From positions 1-64,000 of the forward strand of contig NZ_RXFQ01000014.1 of the NCBI RefSeq assembly GCF_003951285.1: a stretch of DNA of 64,000 nucleotides, written 5' to 3'. Below the pieces are notes generated by a model. That model ran no database searches, was not told the origin of the DNA, and worked only from the letters and a program-made list of their open reading frames with translations. The translations under genes and the position numbers were made by a program. Within the stretch, counting starts at the first letter, position 1; the number at the start of each line of letters is the position of its first letter. Of the stretch, positions 8,045-16,180 are shown in pieces. The DNA is from Variovorax beijingensis. Lineage in GTDB: Bacteria > Pseudomonadota > Gammaproteobacteria > Burkholderiales > Burkholderiaceae_C.

Positions 8045-8869
8045 ATGCAGACCCCGAAATCGATTCTCCTGCACCTCGACGGTTCCACCCGCACGGCGGA
8101 ACGCATCGCCTTCGCGCGCAGCCTGGCCGAGGCCTTCGACGCGCAAGTGACCGGTGCGCCGTGCACCCTGTCCGCGCTCATGCGCTATCCGTTCGCACTG
8201 GAGGGCGCCGCAGAGGCCATCGCGATCATGCGGGAGGGCGACGAGGCCGCGCGCGACAGGATGTACGCGAGCTTCACGGCCCAGGCCGCCGGCTCGCCCC
8301 GCATGCACTGGACCGAGCAGGAGAGCGACGCGCCATGGGGTTTCGCCCGCCGTGCGCTGTACGCCGACCTGGTGATCCTGGGCCAGCGCAATCCCGAAGA
8401 TCCCATGGCCTCCGAATTGCCCGCTGACTTCCTGCCGCACCTGCTGGTGGAAAGCGGACGGCCCGCGCTGGTGCTGCCCTATGCGGGTGCGCTGGTTGCG
8501 GCACCCGGCACCGTGCTGCTGGCATGGAAGGAAACCCCCGAGGCCGCGCGCGCGGTGTCGGCCGCGCTGCCCTGGCTGCGCAACGCCTCGAAGGTGCATG
8601 CGGCCTGCTATGGCGAAGGCGCCGAAGCATCCCTCAAGCAACTGCAGCGCTATCTTGCCGCGCAGGGGATTGCCGATGTCTCGCTGCATGCGGATGGCAC
8701 CGGAGAAAGGGATGCCGGCAACCGGCTGCTGTCGATGGCCGCGGACCTGGGCGCGGACTTGCTCGTGATGGGCTGCTACGGCCACAGCCGGGCGCGCGAA
8801 TGGATCCTGGGCGGCGCCACGCGCACGATGCTCGAGTCGATGACGCTGCCGGTGCTGATGTCGCATTGA
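8045..8869 (+). CDS. Universal stress protein, tandem-domain type
   Basis: 274 aa. ATG at 8045 chosen over an in-frame ATG at 8015 because AAGGAG lies 9 nt upstream of it and the predicted transcript starts near 8003. The protein has two UspA-like halves: the first opens with SILLHLDGS and is degenerate in its nucleotide motif; the second (about residues 155-274) ends with LLVMGCYGHSRAREWILGGATRTML, which carries the G-x2-G-x9-G(S/A)-type ATP-binding signature. Two-domain USPs act as cytosolic stress and survival factors. It heads the region under an FNR-type box. The C-terminus is nearly repeated in the fragment at 49574. Confidence 0.9.
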   Translation: MQTPKSILLHLDGSTRTAERIAFARSLAEAFDAQVTGAPCTLSALMRYPFALEGAAEAIAIMREGDEAARDRMYASFTAQAAGSPRMHWTEQESDAPWGFARRALYADLVILGQRNPEDPMASELPADFLPHLLVESGRPALVLPYAGALVAAPGTVLLAWKETPEAARAVSAALPWLRNASKVHAACYGEGAEASLKQLQRYLAAQGIADVSLHADGTGERDAGNRLLSMAADLGADLLVMGCYGHSRAREWILGGATRTMLESMTLPVLMSH

Positions 8870-8899
8870 CGAACCGCCAACCAATACGCGGGAGCGGCC

Positions 8900-10252
8900 A
8901 TGCGCATCGATTTTCTGGGCGGCACCGGCACCGTGACCGGTTCCAAGTACCTGCTCACGCACGAGGGCCGGCGGCTGCTGGTGGACTGCGGGCTGTTCCA
9001 GGGGCTCAAGCAGCTGCGGCTGCGCAATTGGGACGCGCTGCCCTTCGATGCGTCGGCCATCGATGCCGTGCTGCTGACGCATGCCCACATCGATCACAGC
9101 GGCTTCGTGCCGCGGCTCGTGAAGCTCGGCTTCAAGGGGAAGGTGTTCTGCACGGCCGCCACCCGCGAACTGTGCGAACTGCTGCTGCCCGATTCCGGCC
9201 GGCTGCAGGAGGAGGAGGCTGATTTTTCCAACCGGCACGGGTTTTCGAAGCACAAGCCCGCACTGCCGCTCTACACCGAGCAGGAGGCGCGCGCCGCGCT
9301 GAAGCGGTTCGAGTGCGTCTCCTTCGACGAAGAGTGCTCGCCCTGGCCCGGCTGGTCATGGCGGCTGGTGCGGGCCGGCCACATCCTGGGCGCGGGCAGC
9401 CTGCGCGTGGAATGGAAGGAAGGCAGCATCCTGTTCTCGGGCGACCTGGGCCGCAGCGACGACCTGGTGATGCGGCCGCCGCAGGAGGCCGCGCCGGCCG
9501 ACTACGTGGTGGTGGAGTCCACCTACGGCAACCGCCGGCACCTGGACGCGGACACCCTCGGCGAGCTGGCCGCCGTGATCAACCGCACGGCCGCGCGCGG
9601 CGGGGTGCTGGTGGTGCCGGCCTTTGCGGTGGGCCGCGCGCAAACGCTGCTGTACTGCATCCAGATGCTCAAGCGCGAAGGCCGCATTCCGGACATGCCG
9701 GTCTACCTGAACAGTCCGATGGCCGCGGATGCCACGCGGCTCTACAAGGCGCACCTGGACGAGCACCGCATGAGCGCCGAGCAATGCGCCGACATGAGCG
9801 GGAAGACCATCATCGTCAACACGCTGGAAGAGTCCAAGCGCCTGAACAGGCTGAGCTATCCGTCGATCATCGTGTCGGCCAGCGGCATGGCCACGGGCGG
9901 CCGCGTGCTGCATCACCTGAAGGCCTACGCACCCGATGCGCGCAACACGATCCTGTTCGCGGGCTTCCAGGCCGCGGGCACGCGCGGCGCGACGCTGGTG
10001 GGCGGCGCGGACGCGGTGAAGATCCACGGCACCTACGTGCCGGTGCGTGCCGAAGTGGCGAACCTCGAGACCCTGTCCGCCCATGCCGACAGCGAGCAGT
10101 TGCTGGCCTGGCTCTCGTCCCAGAAGACACCGCGCCGCGTGTTCGTGACGCACGGCGAACCCGTGGCCGCCGACGCGCTGAGGCTGGCCGTCGAGGAGCG
10201 CTACGGCTGGCCGTGCACCGTCCCCGACTACCGTGAATCGCGGGAGCTGTGA
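8900..10252 (+). CDS. Metallo-beta-lactamase/beta-CASP RNase (CPSF-like)
   Basis: 450 aa. The metal site THAHIDHSG is at about residues 58-66. Further ligands follow in GHILGAGS and SGDLG. The beta-CASP and RMMBL (RNA-specificity) parts follow: VVESTYGNR, SPMA, VSASGMATGGR and a final SAHADS. These enzymes are endo/exonucleases that process RNA. It follows the USP by 30 nt with a GGAG ribosome site and probably shares its promoter, so it may remodel RNA under low oxygen. The family is certain; the substrate is unknown. Confidence 0.93.
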   Translation: MRIDFLGGTGTVTGSKYLLTHEGRRLLVDCGLFQGLKQLRLRNWDALPFDASAIDAVLLTHAHIDHSGFVPRLVKLGFKGKVFCTAATRELCELLLPDSGRLQEEEADFSNRHGFSKHKPALPLYTEQEARAALKRFECVSFDEECSPWPGWSWRLVRAGHILGAGSLRVEWKEGSILFSGDLGRSDDLVMRPPQEAAPADYVVVESTYGNRRHLDADTLGELAAVINRTAARGGVLVVPAFAVGRAQTLLYCIQMLKREGRIPDMPVYLNSPMAADATRLYKAHLDEHRMSAEQCADMSGKTIIVNTLEESKRLNRLSYPSIIVSASGMATGGRVLHHLKAYAPDARNTILFAGFQAAGTRGATLVGGADAVKIHGTYVPVRAEVANLETLSAHADSEQLLAWLSSQKTPRRVFVTHGEPVAADALRLAVEERYGWPCTVPDYRESREL

Positions 10253-10273
10253 AGGCGCGGCGGCAGCCGGCGG

Positions 10274-12373
10274 CTAGGGTCGTGCGGCCGCCAGCACCTT
10301 GGCCAGGGCGCGTGCGAGTTCGCCGCGCGTGTAGGGCTTGCGCAGCAGCTCCCAGCTTTGCGGCACGTCACGGTCGGCGTCGAGCAGCTCCGACGAGAAG
10401 CCGGACATCAGGAGAATGGCGAGCTTCGGAAAGCGCTGCTGCACCTCGGCGGCGAGCCGGGTTCCGCGCATGCCGGGTCCGAGCGCGATGTCGCTGAGCA
10501 GCACGTCGAAGGAATCCGCATCCGTTTCCATGCCCAGCAGGGCCTGCTCGGCATTGGCCGCGGTCACCACGCTGCAGCCGAGCGTCACGAGAAAGGTGTG
10601 AACGACCCGGCGCACTTCGGCATCGTCCTCGACCAGCATGACCCTCAGGCCGGTGGGAATCGCCTGTTCTTCGTCTTGCTCCTCTGTGGCCACAGGGGCC
10701 GGGTCGTACAGCTGGGGAAGGTAGAGCGTCACGGTCGTTCCCGCGCCCGGCCGCGTCGCGATGGCCACGGCGCCCTTGGACTGCTTCACGAAGCCGTACA
10801 CCGTGCTCAGGCCCAGGCCGGTGCCCCGTCCGGCTTCCTTGGTCGTGAAGAAGGGCTCGAAGGCGCGCTCCTTCACCTCCTCGGTCATGCCCGTGCCGCT
10901 GTCGGCCACCGAAATGGCAACGAAGCTGCCGTGCGCATCGCGGTCGCTGAGCTCGTTGTGCACCTCGGGCGGCAGCGCGCCGCAGGCCTCGGCGCGAAAG
11001 TGCAGCGTGCCGCCCTCGGGCATGGCGTCGCGGGCGTTGATGGCAATGTTCAGCAATGCCGATTCGAGCTGACCGGGGTCGGCGAGCACTGACGGGCAGC
11101 CCGGTGCGGCATCGATCGCGATGCCGATGCGCTGGTCGAGCGTGCGCCGCAGCATGTCGGCCAGGGAATGCAGCATCGCATGCGTATCCACCGCGTTGGG
11201 CTGCAGCATCTGCCGGCGCGAAAATGCCAGCAGCTTGCCCGTGAGCTCTGCGCCGCGCCGCGACGCCCGCGCCGCGGCGCCCACCAGCTGCTGGGCGTAG
11301 CCGTCCTCTGCAATGGCGGGCAGCTCTTCGAGCACCTGCAGGTTGCCCTGGATGATGGTGAGCAGGTTGTTGAAGTCGTGCGCGATGCCGCCCGTGAGCT
11401 GGCCGACGCTTTCGAGCCGCTGGGCGTGGCTGAGCGCCTCTTCGGTCTGCACCCGCTGCAGGCTGGTGGCCAGCAGGTTGGAAAGCGATTCGAGGAACCG
11501 CAGTTCCTCGTCGCCGAAGCGCTTGGCCTCGCGCGATCGCACGGTCAAGACGCCGATGAAGCGGCCCCGGTCGTAGAAGGGCACGGCCAGCGCGCTGACC
11601 AGCCCGGCATCGAGGTACGTCTGCGGCACCGAGAAGCGCCGCTCGTTGCTGTAGTCGGCCACCACCACCGGCCGCCCCTCGGCAAACACGAAGCCGGGCG
11701 GCGTGTTCGCATGGCTGGGAATGCGTACGCCGATTTCTTCTCCGGGCACCAGGCCCACGCCGCTGGCCACACGGAATTCGAGGCGGCTGTTTTCCAGCAG
11801 CAGCACCATGGCCACCTCGACCTCCAGCGCTTGCGCGGCCATGGCGGGCACGTGGTCGAGCACCACCTGCAGGTCGCGGGTGTCCACGGCCAGGCGGCCC
11901 AGCTGCGCGAGGTGGTCGCTGTAGCGCGCCCGCTGCAGCGCCTGCTTCACCCGGGGATAGGCGCCGATGTCGCGGATGGCGGCCACCACGAAAGGCAGGC
12001 CCTGGCTCTGCAGCGGGCTGAGCGCGATCTCGACCATCACCTCGCTGCCGTCCTTGCGCTTGGCGACCAGCTCCATCTGCGTGCCCATGGGCCTGGGGCG
12101 CGGCGCCCGGCCGTAGGCCTCGCGGTAGGAAGCGTGGCGCGGGCGGATGCTGTCGGGCACCAGCGCGTCGACATTCAGGCCCACCAGTTCGTCGACCGCG
12201 TAGCCCAGCAGGCTGGCTGCCGCGGGGTTGGCCAGCACGATGCGGCCGGCCTGGTCGACCAGCAGCAGCGAGTCCGGATAGGAAACGAAGAGCGAACGAA
12301 AGACGCTGCCCTCCTCAACGCCCGAAGGCAGGCCCGGCAGGATGGGGGCGATCGGAGAAGAGGGCGGCTTCAT
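10274..12373 (-). CDS. Hybrid sensor histidine kinase (PAS-GAF-HisKA-HATPase-REC)
   Basis: 699 aa; the start is the ATG at 12373, only 4 nt after the upstream response-regulator gene. Domains in order: PAS (about 20-135, with ANPAAASLLGY), GAF (about 165-310), HisKA with the phosphoaccepting histidine in GGIAHDFNN (about residue 335), HATPase (N-box NIAINARDAMPEGG, then ADSGTGM and GTGLGLSTVYGFV) and a C-terminal receiver (DDAEVRRV; acceptor Asp in VLLSDIALG, about 628; KPYTR). There are no membrane spans, so it senses a cytoplasmic signal through PAS/GAF. It likely feeds the adjacent OmpR-type regulator, with the REC domain adding a relay or feedback step. Confidence 0.93.
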   Translation of the reverse strand: MKPPSSPIAPILPGLPSGVEEGSVFRSLFVSYPDSLLLVDQAGRIVLANPAAASLLGYAVDELVGLNVDALVPDSIRPRHASYREAYGRAPRPRPMGTQMELVAKRKDGSEVMVEIALSPLQSQGLPFVVAAIRDIGAYPRVKQALQRARYSDHLAQLGRLAVDTRDLQVVLDHVPAMAAQALEVEVAMVLLLENSRLEFRVASGVGLVPGEEIGVRIPSHANTPPGFVFAEGRPVVVADYSNERRFSVPQTYLDAGLVSALAVPFYDRGRFIGVLTVRSREAKRFGDEELRFLESLSNLLATSLQRVQTEEALSHAQRLESVGQLTGGIAHDFNNLLTIIQGNLQVLEELPAIAEDGYAQQLVGAAARASRRGAELTGKLLAFSRRQMLQPNAVDTHAMLHSLADMLRRTLDQRIGIAIDAAPGCPSVLADPGQLESALLNIAINARDAMPEGGTLHFRAEACGALPPEVHNELSDRDAHGSFVAISVADSGTGMTEEVKERAFEPFFTTKEAGRGTGLGLSTVYGFVKQSKGAVAIATRPGAGTTVTLYLPQLYDPAPVATEEQDEEQAIPTGLRVMLVEDDAEVRRVVHTFLVTLGCSVVTAANAEQALLGMETDADSFDVLLSDIALGPGMRGTRLAAEVQQRFPKLAILLMSGFSSELLDADRDVPQSWELLRKPYTRGELARALAKVLAAARP

Positions 12374-12377
12374 GAAT

Positions 12378-13127
12378 TCAGCCCTGGGTGACGGGCGGAA
12401 CCAGGATGTAGCCCGCGCCCCGCACCGACTTGACGATCTGCGGGTCGTCCGGATCGGCCTCGATCTTCTTGCGCAGCCGGCCGACCTGCACGTCGATGGT
12501 GCGGTCGAAAGGGGCGGCTTCGCGCCCGCGGGTCTGCTCGAGCAGGAAGTCGCGCGAGAGCACGCGCCCGGGGTGCCGTGCAAACGCACAGAGCAGGTCG
12601 AATTCGCCGCCGGTGAGCGGTACGTTCTGTCCCTGCGGATTCGTCAGGCTGCGTGCCGCGAGGTCGAGCTGCCAGCCGGCGAAGCGCAGCCGGTCGGAAG
12701 CGCCCGGTGCGGCCGATGCCGGCGCGGCGGCTGCCGGGGCAGCGGAGGCCTCGTTCGGCGCCAGGCGCCTGAGCACGGCCTTGACCCGCGCCACCAGCTC
12801 GCGCAGGTCGAAGGGCTTCGTCACGTAGTCGTCCGCACCCACTTCCAGCCCGACCACCTTGTCCACCGCATCGCCGCGGCCGGTGACGATGACCAGGCCG
12901 CAGCGCCAGTTCTCGCGCATGCGGCGGGCAATGGAGAAGCCGTCCTCGCCTGGCAGCCCGAGGTCGAGCAGCACGAGGTCGGCCGGGTCGCTGTCCATCA
13001 GCGTCATCAGCGATGGACCGTTGTGCAGCTGGGTCACGCGAAAGCCGTGGCTCTGAAGGTAGTTGGCCAGCAGCTGCGTGATGTCGATCTCGTCGTCGAG
13101 TACCGCGATGTGAAAGGCGGATTTCAT
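12378..13127 (-). CDS. OmpR-family response regulator
   Basis: 249 aa. Receiver domain at residues 1-120: acidic pair DDE near residue 11, phospho-acceptor Asp in VLLDLGLPG near 53, conserved Lys in VTKPFD near 105. An Ala/Pro-rich linker (about 125-145) joins a winged-helix domain (about 150-245) with the wing motif DRTIDVQVGRLRKKIE and the ending SVRGAGYILVPP. It precedes the hybrid kinase by 4 nt, so the two form one operon and signalling pair. Targets are unknown; neighbouring stress genes are plausible. Confidence 0.93.
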   Translation of the reverse strand: MKSAFHIAVLDDEIDITQLLANYLQSHGFRVTQLHNGPSLMTLMDSDPADLVLLDLGLPGEDGFSIARRMRENWRCGLVIVTGRGDAVDKVVGLEVGADDYVTKPFDLRELVARVKAVLRRLAPNEASAAPAAAAPASAAPGASDRLRFAGWQLDLAARSLTNPQGQNVPLTGGEFDLLCAFARHPGRVLSRDFLLEQTRGREAAPFDRTIDVQVGRLRKKIEADPDDPQIVKSVRGAGYILVPPVTQG

Positions 13128-13204
13128 TCGGAAAGCGTGGATTCGAAGCCGAATGTCACAGCATTGTTAAGGACTGTACAAGCGTAGCACGCACCTCTTG
13201 TGCA

Positions 13205-13226
13205 GGCACGCCCATTTTCGCGTGCC
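13205..13226 (-). terminator. Weak hairpin downstream of adhP
   Basis: GGCACGC and GCGTGCC pair around an 8-nt loop 41 bp beyond the adhP stop. There is no T-run, so it may be a Rho-dependent or RNA-stabilising hairpin. The rest of the 139-bp gap holds the promoter region of the response regulator, including an AT-richer stretch around 13155-13175. Confidence 0.3.
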
Positions 13227-13266
13227 CGAGGCCAGCGTGCCTGTGTCCGACAACTCCGGCAATGCG

Positions 13267-14319
13267 TCACGGATTCGCTGCTGCTCCTTGTCCGCCATCC
13301 GCTATGCGCATCACGACGCGGCCTTCGACCCGGCCCTGCCGCATGCGGTCGAGCACGGTGTTGATGTTGTCCAGGGTGTCCTCGGTGCACACGGTCCGCA
13401 CCTTGCCTTCGCCGGCGAATTCCAGCGCCTCCTGCAGGTCCTTGCGCGTGCCGACGATCGAGCCTCGTACCGTCTTGGCGTTGAGCACCATGTCGAAGAT
13501 CGGCAGCGCAAAGTCACCGGGCGGCAGGCCCACCAGCGCCATCGTGCCGCGCTTGTGCAGCATGCCCAGCGCCTGGCCGAAGGCGCTGCGCGACACCGCC
13601 GTGACCAGCACGCCGTGCGCGCCGCGCAAGCTGCGCTGCAGTTCCGCTACGGGATCCTGGGTGGCGGCATTGATGACCATGTCGGCGCCGAGCGCCTTCG
13701 CCAGCTGGAGCTGGCCGTCGTGGATGTCGACGCCCACCACGTGGAAGCCCATGGCCTTCGCGTACTGCACGGCCAGATGGCCGAGACCGCCGACGCCCGA
13801 GACCACCACCCAGTCGCCTGGCTTGCAGTCGAGCATCTTCAGGCCCTTGTAGACCGTGACGCCGGCGCACAGCACCGGAGCGATCTCGGTGAAGCCCACG
13901 TTGGCGGGCAGCTGCCCGATGTAGCCCGGGTCGGCCAGCACGTACTCGGCGTAGCCGCCGTTGACGGTGTAGCCGGTCATCTGCTGCTGGTCGCACAGCG
14001 TTTCCCAGCCGGTGATGCAATGTTCGCAGTGTCCGCAGGCGGTGTGGAGCCAGGGCACGCCCACGCGGTCGCCTTCCTTCACGCCCTTGACGCCGGCGCC
14101 GATGGCCGCGACGAAGCCGACGCCCTCGTGCCCCGGAATGAAGGGCAGCGAAGGCTTCACCGGCCAGTCGCCGTCGGCGGCATGCAGGTCGGTGTGGCAC
14201 ACGCCCGATGCGACCACTTTCACGAGCACCTGGCCGGGCGAGACCTGCGGAATGGCGACTTCCTCGATCTGCAGGGGGCGGCCGAATTCCCGTACGACGG
14301 CAGCTTTCATGGTTTGCAT
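13267..14319 (-). CDS. adhP: Zinc-dependent alcohol dehydrogenase AdhP type
   Basis: 350 aa. Oxidises alcohols or reduces aldehydes with NAD(H). Catalytic-zinc ligands are seen in GVCHTDLH and PGHEGVG and in the later LCAGVT; structural zinc is bound by CGHCEHCITGWETLC. The Rossmann motif is VVSGVGGLGHLAVQYAKAMG (about 175-194), followed by the acidic VDIHD selecting NAD. Length and motifs match E. coli AdhP. It is the last gene of a USP-BON-adhP operon on the minus strand, under the divergent FNR-type box at 15576, which suggests redox balancing by fermentation at low oxygen. Confidence 0.93.
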   Translation of the reverse strand: MQTMKAAVVREFGRPLQIEEVAIPQVSPGQVLVKVVASGVCHTDLHAADGDWPVKPSLPFIPGHEGVGFVAAIGAGVKGVKEGDRVGVPWLHTACGHCEHCITGWETLCDQQQMTGYTVNGGYAEYVLADPGYIGQLPANVGFTEIAPVLCAGVTVYKGLKMLDCKPGDWVVVSGVGGLGHLAVQYAKAMGFHVVGVDIHDGQLQLAKALGADMVINAATQDPVAELQRSLRGAHGVLVTAVSRSAFGQALGMLHKRGTMALVGLPPGDFALPIFDMVLNAKTVRGSIVGTRKDLQEALEFAGEGKVRTVCTEDTLDNINTVLDRMRQGRVEGRVVMRIADGGQGAAANP

Positions 14320-14332
14320 GGCGTCTTGTTCC

Positions 14333-14986
14333 TCAGGCCTCGACGGCCAGTTCGTTGACCACCGAAACCACCCCGGGCGCGGACCAGGCGGCGCCGCGCA
14401 CCGCGTTCAATTCCGCCCAGGAGCGCACCTTGCCGCGCAGCACGACCTGCGAGCCGTACACGTCGACCGCCACCTGCCGCGGCGCGTCGTGGAACACGCG
14501 GACGAGCGCGTCCTGCACCTGCCGTTCCACATCCGCGGAACACAGCTGCAGCTTGATCTTCACCAGGTTCGTGATGCCGGTGACGCCCAGCAGGTTGCGC
14601 ACCGTCGATTCCGCGGCCTGGCGCTGGTAGTCCCACTCGACTTCGCCGGTCAGCGTGACCCATCCGCCCTCGACCACCGGCCGGACCGCGTCGCGTGGCA
14701 CCTGCACGTTCCATTCGAGCGCGTGCCCGACGGCCCGTGCGATGTCGGCATCGGTGCGCTCGAGGCCGGCAGCCAGCTTCACCGAGGTTTCGATGGCCAG
14801 GGCCTTCACGCCGCTGACGCGCTGCGCGGCCTGTTCCACCGCGAGCTTCTCGGCGTAGCTGCCGAGATGGCCTGTCAGCGTGACCACGCCGTGGTCGACG
14901 ATGACGCCCACATCCGCCGAAGTGACGGCCGGATCCCATTCGAGTTCGGCCTGGATGTCTGCTCTGAGCTGTGTGTCGGATTTCAT
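14333..14986 (-). CDS. Triple BON-domain protein
   Basis: 217 aa with three BON repeats (about residues 5-70, 78-145, 150-217), each with the V-x-V-x-x-G-x-V-T-L-x-G pattern, e.g. GVVTLTGHLGSYAEK and QVVLRGKVRSWAELNAV. BON domains bind phospholipid or associate with membranes and often occur in stress-induced proteins. No signal peptide, so probably cytoplasmic or on the inner face of the membrane. It lies between a USP and adhP in one operon. A close paralogue is at 25500-26153 and a decayed copy at 28834-29188. Confidence 0.88.
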   Translation of the reverse strand: MKSDTQLRADIQAELEWDPAVTSADVGVIVDHGVVTLTGHLGSYAEKLAVEQAAQRVSGVKALAIETSVKLAAGLERTDADIARAVGHALEWNVQVPRDAVRPVVEGGWVTLTGEVEWDYQRQAAESTVRNLLGVTGITNLVKIKLQLCSADVERQVQDALVRVFHDAPRQVAVDVYGSQVVLRGKVRSWAELNAVRGAAWSAPGVVSVVNELAVEA

Positions 14987-15028
14987 TGGGTTCCTGTTCC
15001 TTGGCTGGTATCGCTGCGCCGGGGCCGA

Positions 15029-15481
15029 TCAGTCGGCTGATTCCTGCCGCACCAGCAGCACGGGCACCGGACTGCCGCGCACGACAAGATCGGCGTCGCT
15101 GCCGAGCGCGAGGCGGCTGAAGCCGCGCCGGCCGTGGGTGCCCATCACGACCAGGTCGCATGCGGCGTTTTTGGCCTCTTCGATCACGACGTCGGCAATC
15201 CGCCCGCGCGTGACCTCGCGCAGGATGGTGTCGGCCTCGACTTCCGACTGCGCTGCGGCAGCCTTGCCAGCCGCCAGCACGGACTCCCCGTACGCACGCA
15301 TCTTCTGCAGGCCGGCTTCGAAGCTGGAGATGGTCGACATCTCCATCAGCATCGGAAAGTCGTCGATGACGTGCAGGAGGCGCAGTTTTCCCTTTTGCTC
15401 GGCCGCCAGGCGGATGGCCTCGCGCAGCCCGCGTTCCGCCGTGGGGCTGCCGTCGATGGGAACAAGAATGCGGTGGTACAT
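15029..15481 (-). CDS. Universal stress protein (single domain)
   Basis: 150 aa, start at ATG 15481 with GGAAG upstream. The single UspA domain opens with MYHRILVPIDGS and ends with the ATP-binding signature DLVVMGTHGRRGFSRLALGSDADLVVRGSPVPVLLV. It is divergent from a near-identical USP at 15650, both opening with the same 12 residues, which points to local duplication. It leads the USP-BON-adhP operon. The shared intergenic region contains one FNR-type box. Confidence 0.92.
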   Translation of the reverse strand: MYHRILVPIDGSPTAERGLREAIRLAAEQKGKLRLLHVIDDFPMLMEMSTISSFEAGLQKMRAYGESVLAAGKAAAAQSEVEADTILREVTRGRIADVVIEEAKNAACDLVVMGTHGRRGFSRLALGSDADLVVRGSPVPVLLVRQESAD

Positions 15482-15575
15482 GGCGCTGTCTTCCTTTGGG
15501 CCGGGCTGAAGGGGGGTCCGCCGCCGGCCGATCGGCGAACGCTTCGATTTTTCGGCCGGGCCGCGGGTGCGGACT

Positions 15576-15589
15576 TGCGCCATGTCAAG
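15576..15589. promoter_or_regulatory. FNR/ANR-type box between divergent USP genes
   Basis: TTGCG-CCAT-GTCAA. On the minus strand AAAAAT sits 29.5 bp from the centre as a possible -10 for the USP-BON-adhP operon. On the plus strand GAGACT at 15611 is a poorer match for the 15650 USP, so one box may serve both. Confidence 0.6.
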
Positions 15590-15649
15590 CCAGCGGCGGG
15601 GAACTGTGCGGAGACTGGAAGCCACACGCCACTTCATGATGGATTCAGC

Positions 15650-16141
15650 ATGTACCACCGCATTCTTGTTCCCATCGACGGCAGCCCCACCTCCCTGCGG
15701 GGCCTGGACGAGGCGATCCGCCTGGCCGGGCTCATGGGTTCCGTCCTGCGGCTCATCCACGTCGTTGACGAACTGAAATACGTGACCGGCTTCGAGAGCC
15801 TCCCCGCTCCTGACTTGCTGCCGCTGATGGAGGAGGCCGGCGAGCAGATCCTTCAGCAGGGCAGGGAGCGCGCGGAACACGCCGGCATCCGCACCGAGAC
15901 CCTGCTGTTCACCTCGCTGGCGGGCCGCCTGTGCGATCTGGTGGCCGAACAGGCCAGTGCCTGGAACGCCGATCTGATCGTGATCGGCACCCACGGGCGC
16001 CGCGGCGTCGGGCGGGTGCTCCTGGGCAGCGGCGCCGAGCAGATCCTGCGCCTGGCGCCGGTTCCGGTGCTGCTCGTGCGGGCCCCGTCGGGCGAGGAAG
16101 AGGCCGACGTCCAGGCGCGCGTCGACATCACCACCACCTGA
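15650..16141 (+). CDS. Universal stress protein (single domain)
   Basis: 163 aa. The ATG at 15650 gives the canonical start MYHRILVPIDGSPTS; upstream in-frame sequence is shadow. The C-terminus has DLIVIGTHGRRGVGRVLLGSGAEQILRLAPVPVLLVR, the ATP-binding signature of the UspA family, followed by an acidic tail. Divergent twin of the minus-strand USP at 15029-15481. Monocistronic; the next gene converges on it. Confidence 0.92.
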   Translation: MYHRILVPIDGSPTSLRGLDEAIRLAGLMGSVLRLIHVVDELKYVTGFESLPAPDLLPLMEEAGEQILQQGRERAEHAGIRTETLLFTSLAGRLCDLVAEQASAWNADLIVIGTHGRRGVGRVLLGSGAEQILRLAPVPVLLVRAPSGEEEADVQARVDITTT

Positions 16142-16180
16142 GCGGGAGCCCCCATCCCGCGGCGGGGCGGCCGTGATGCC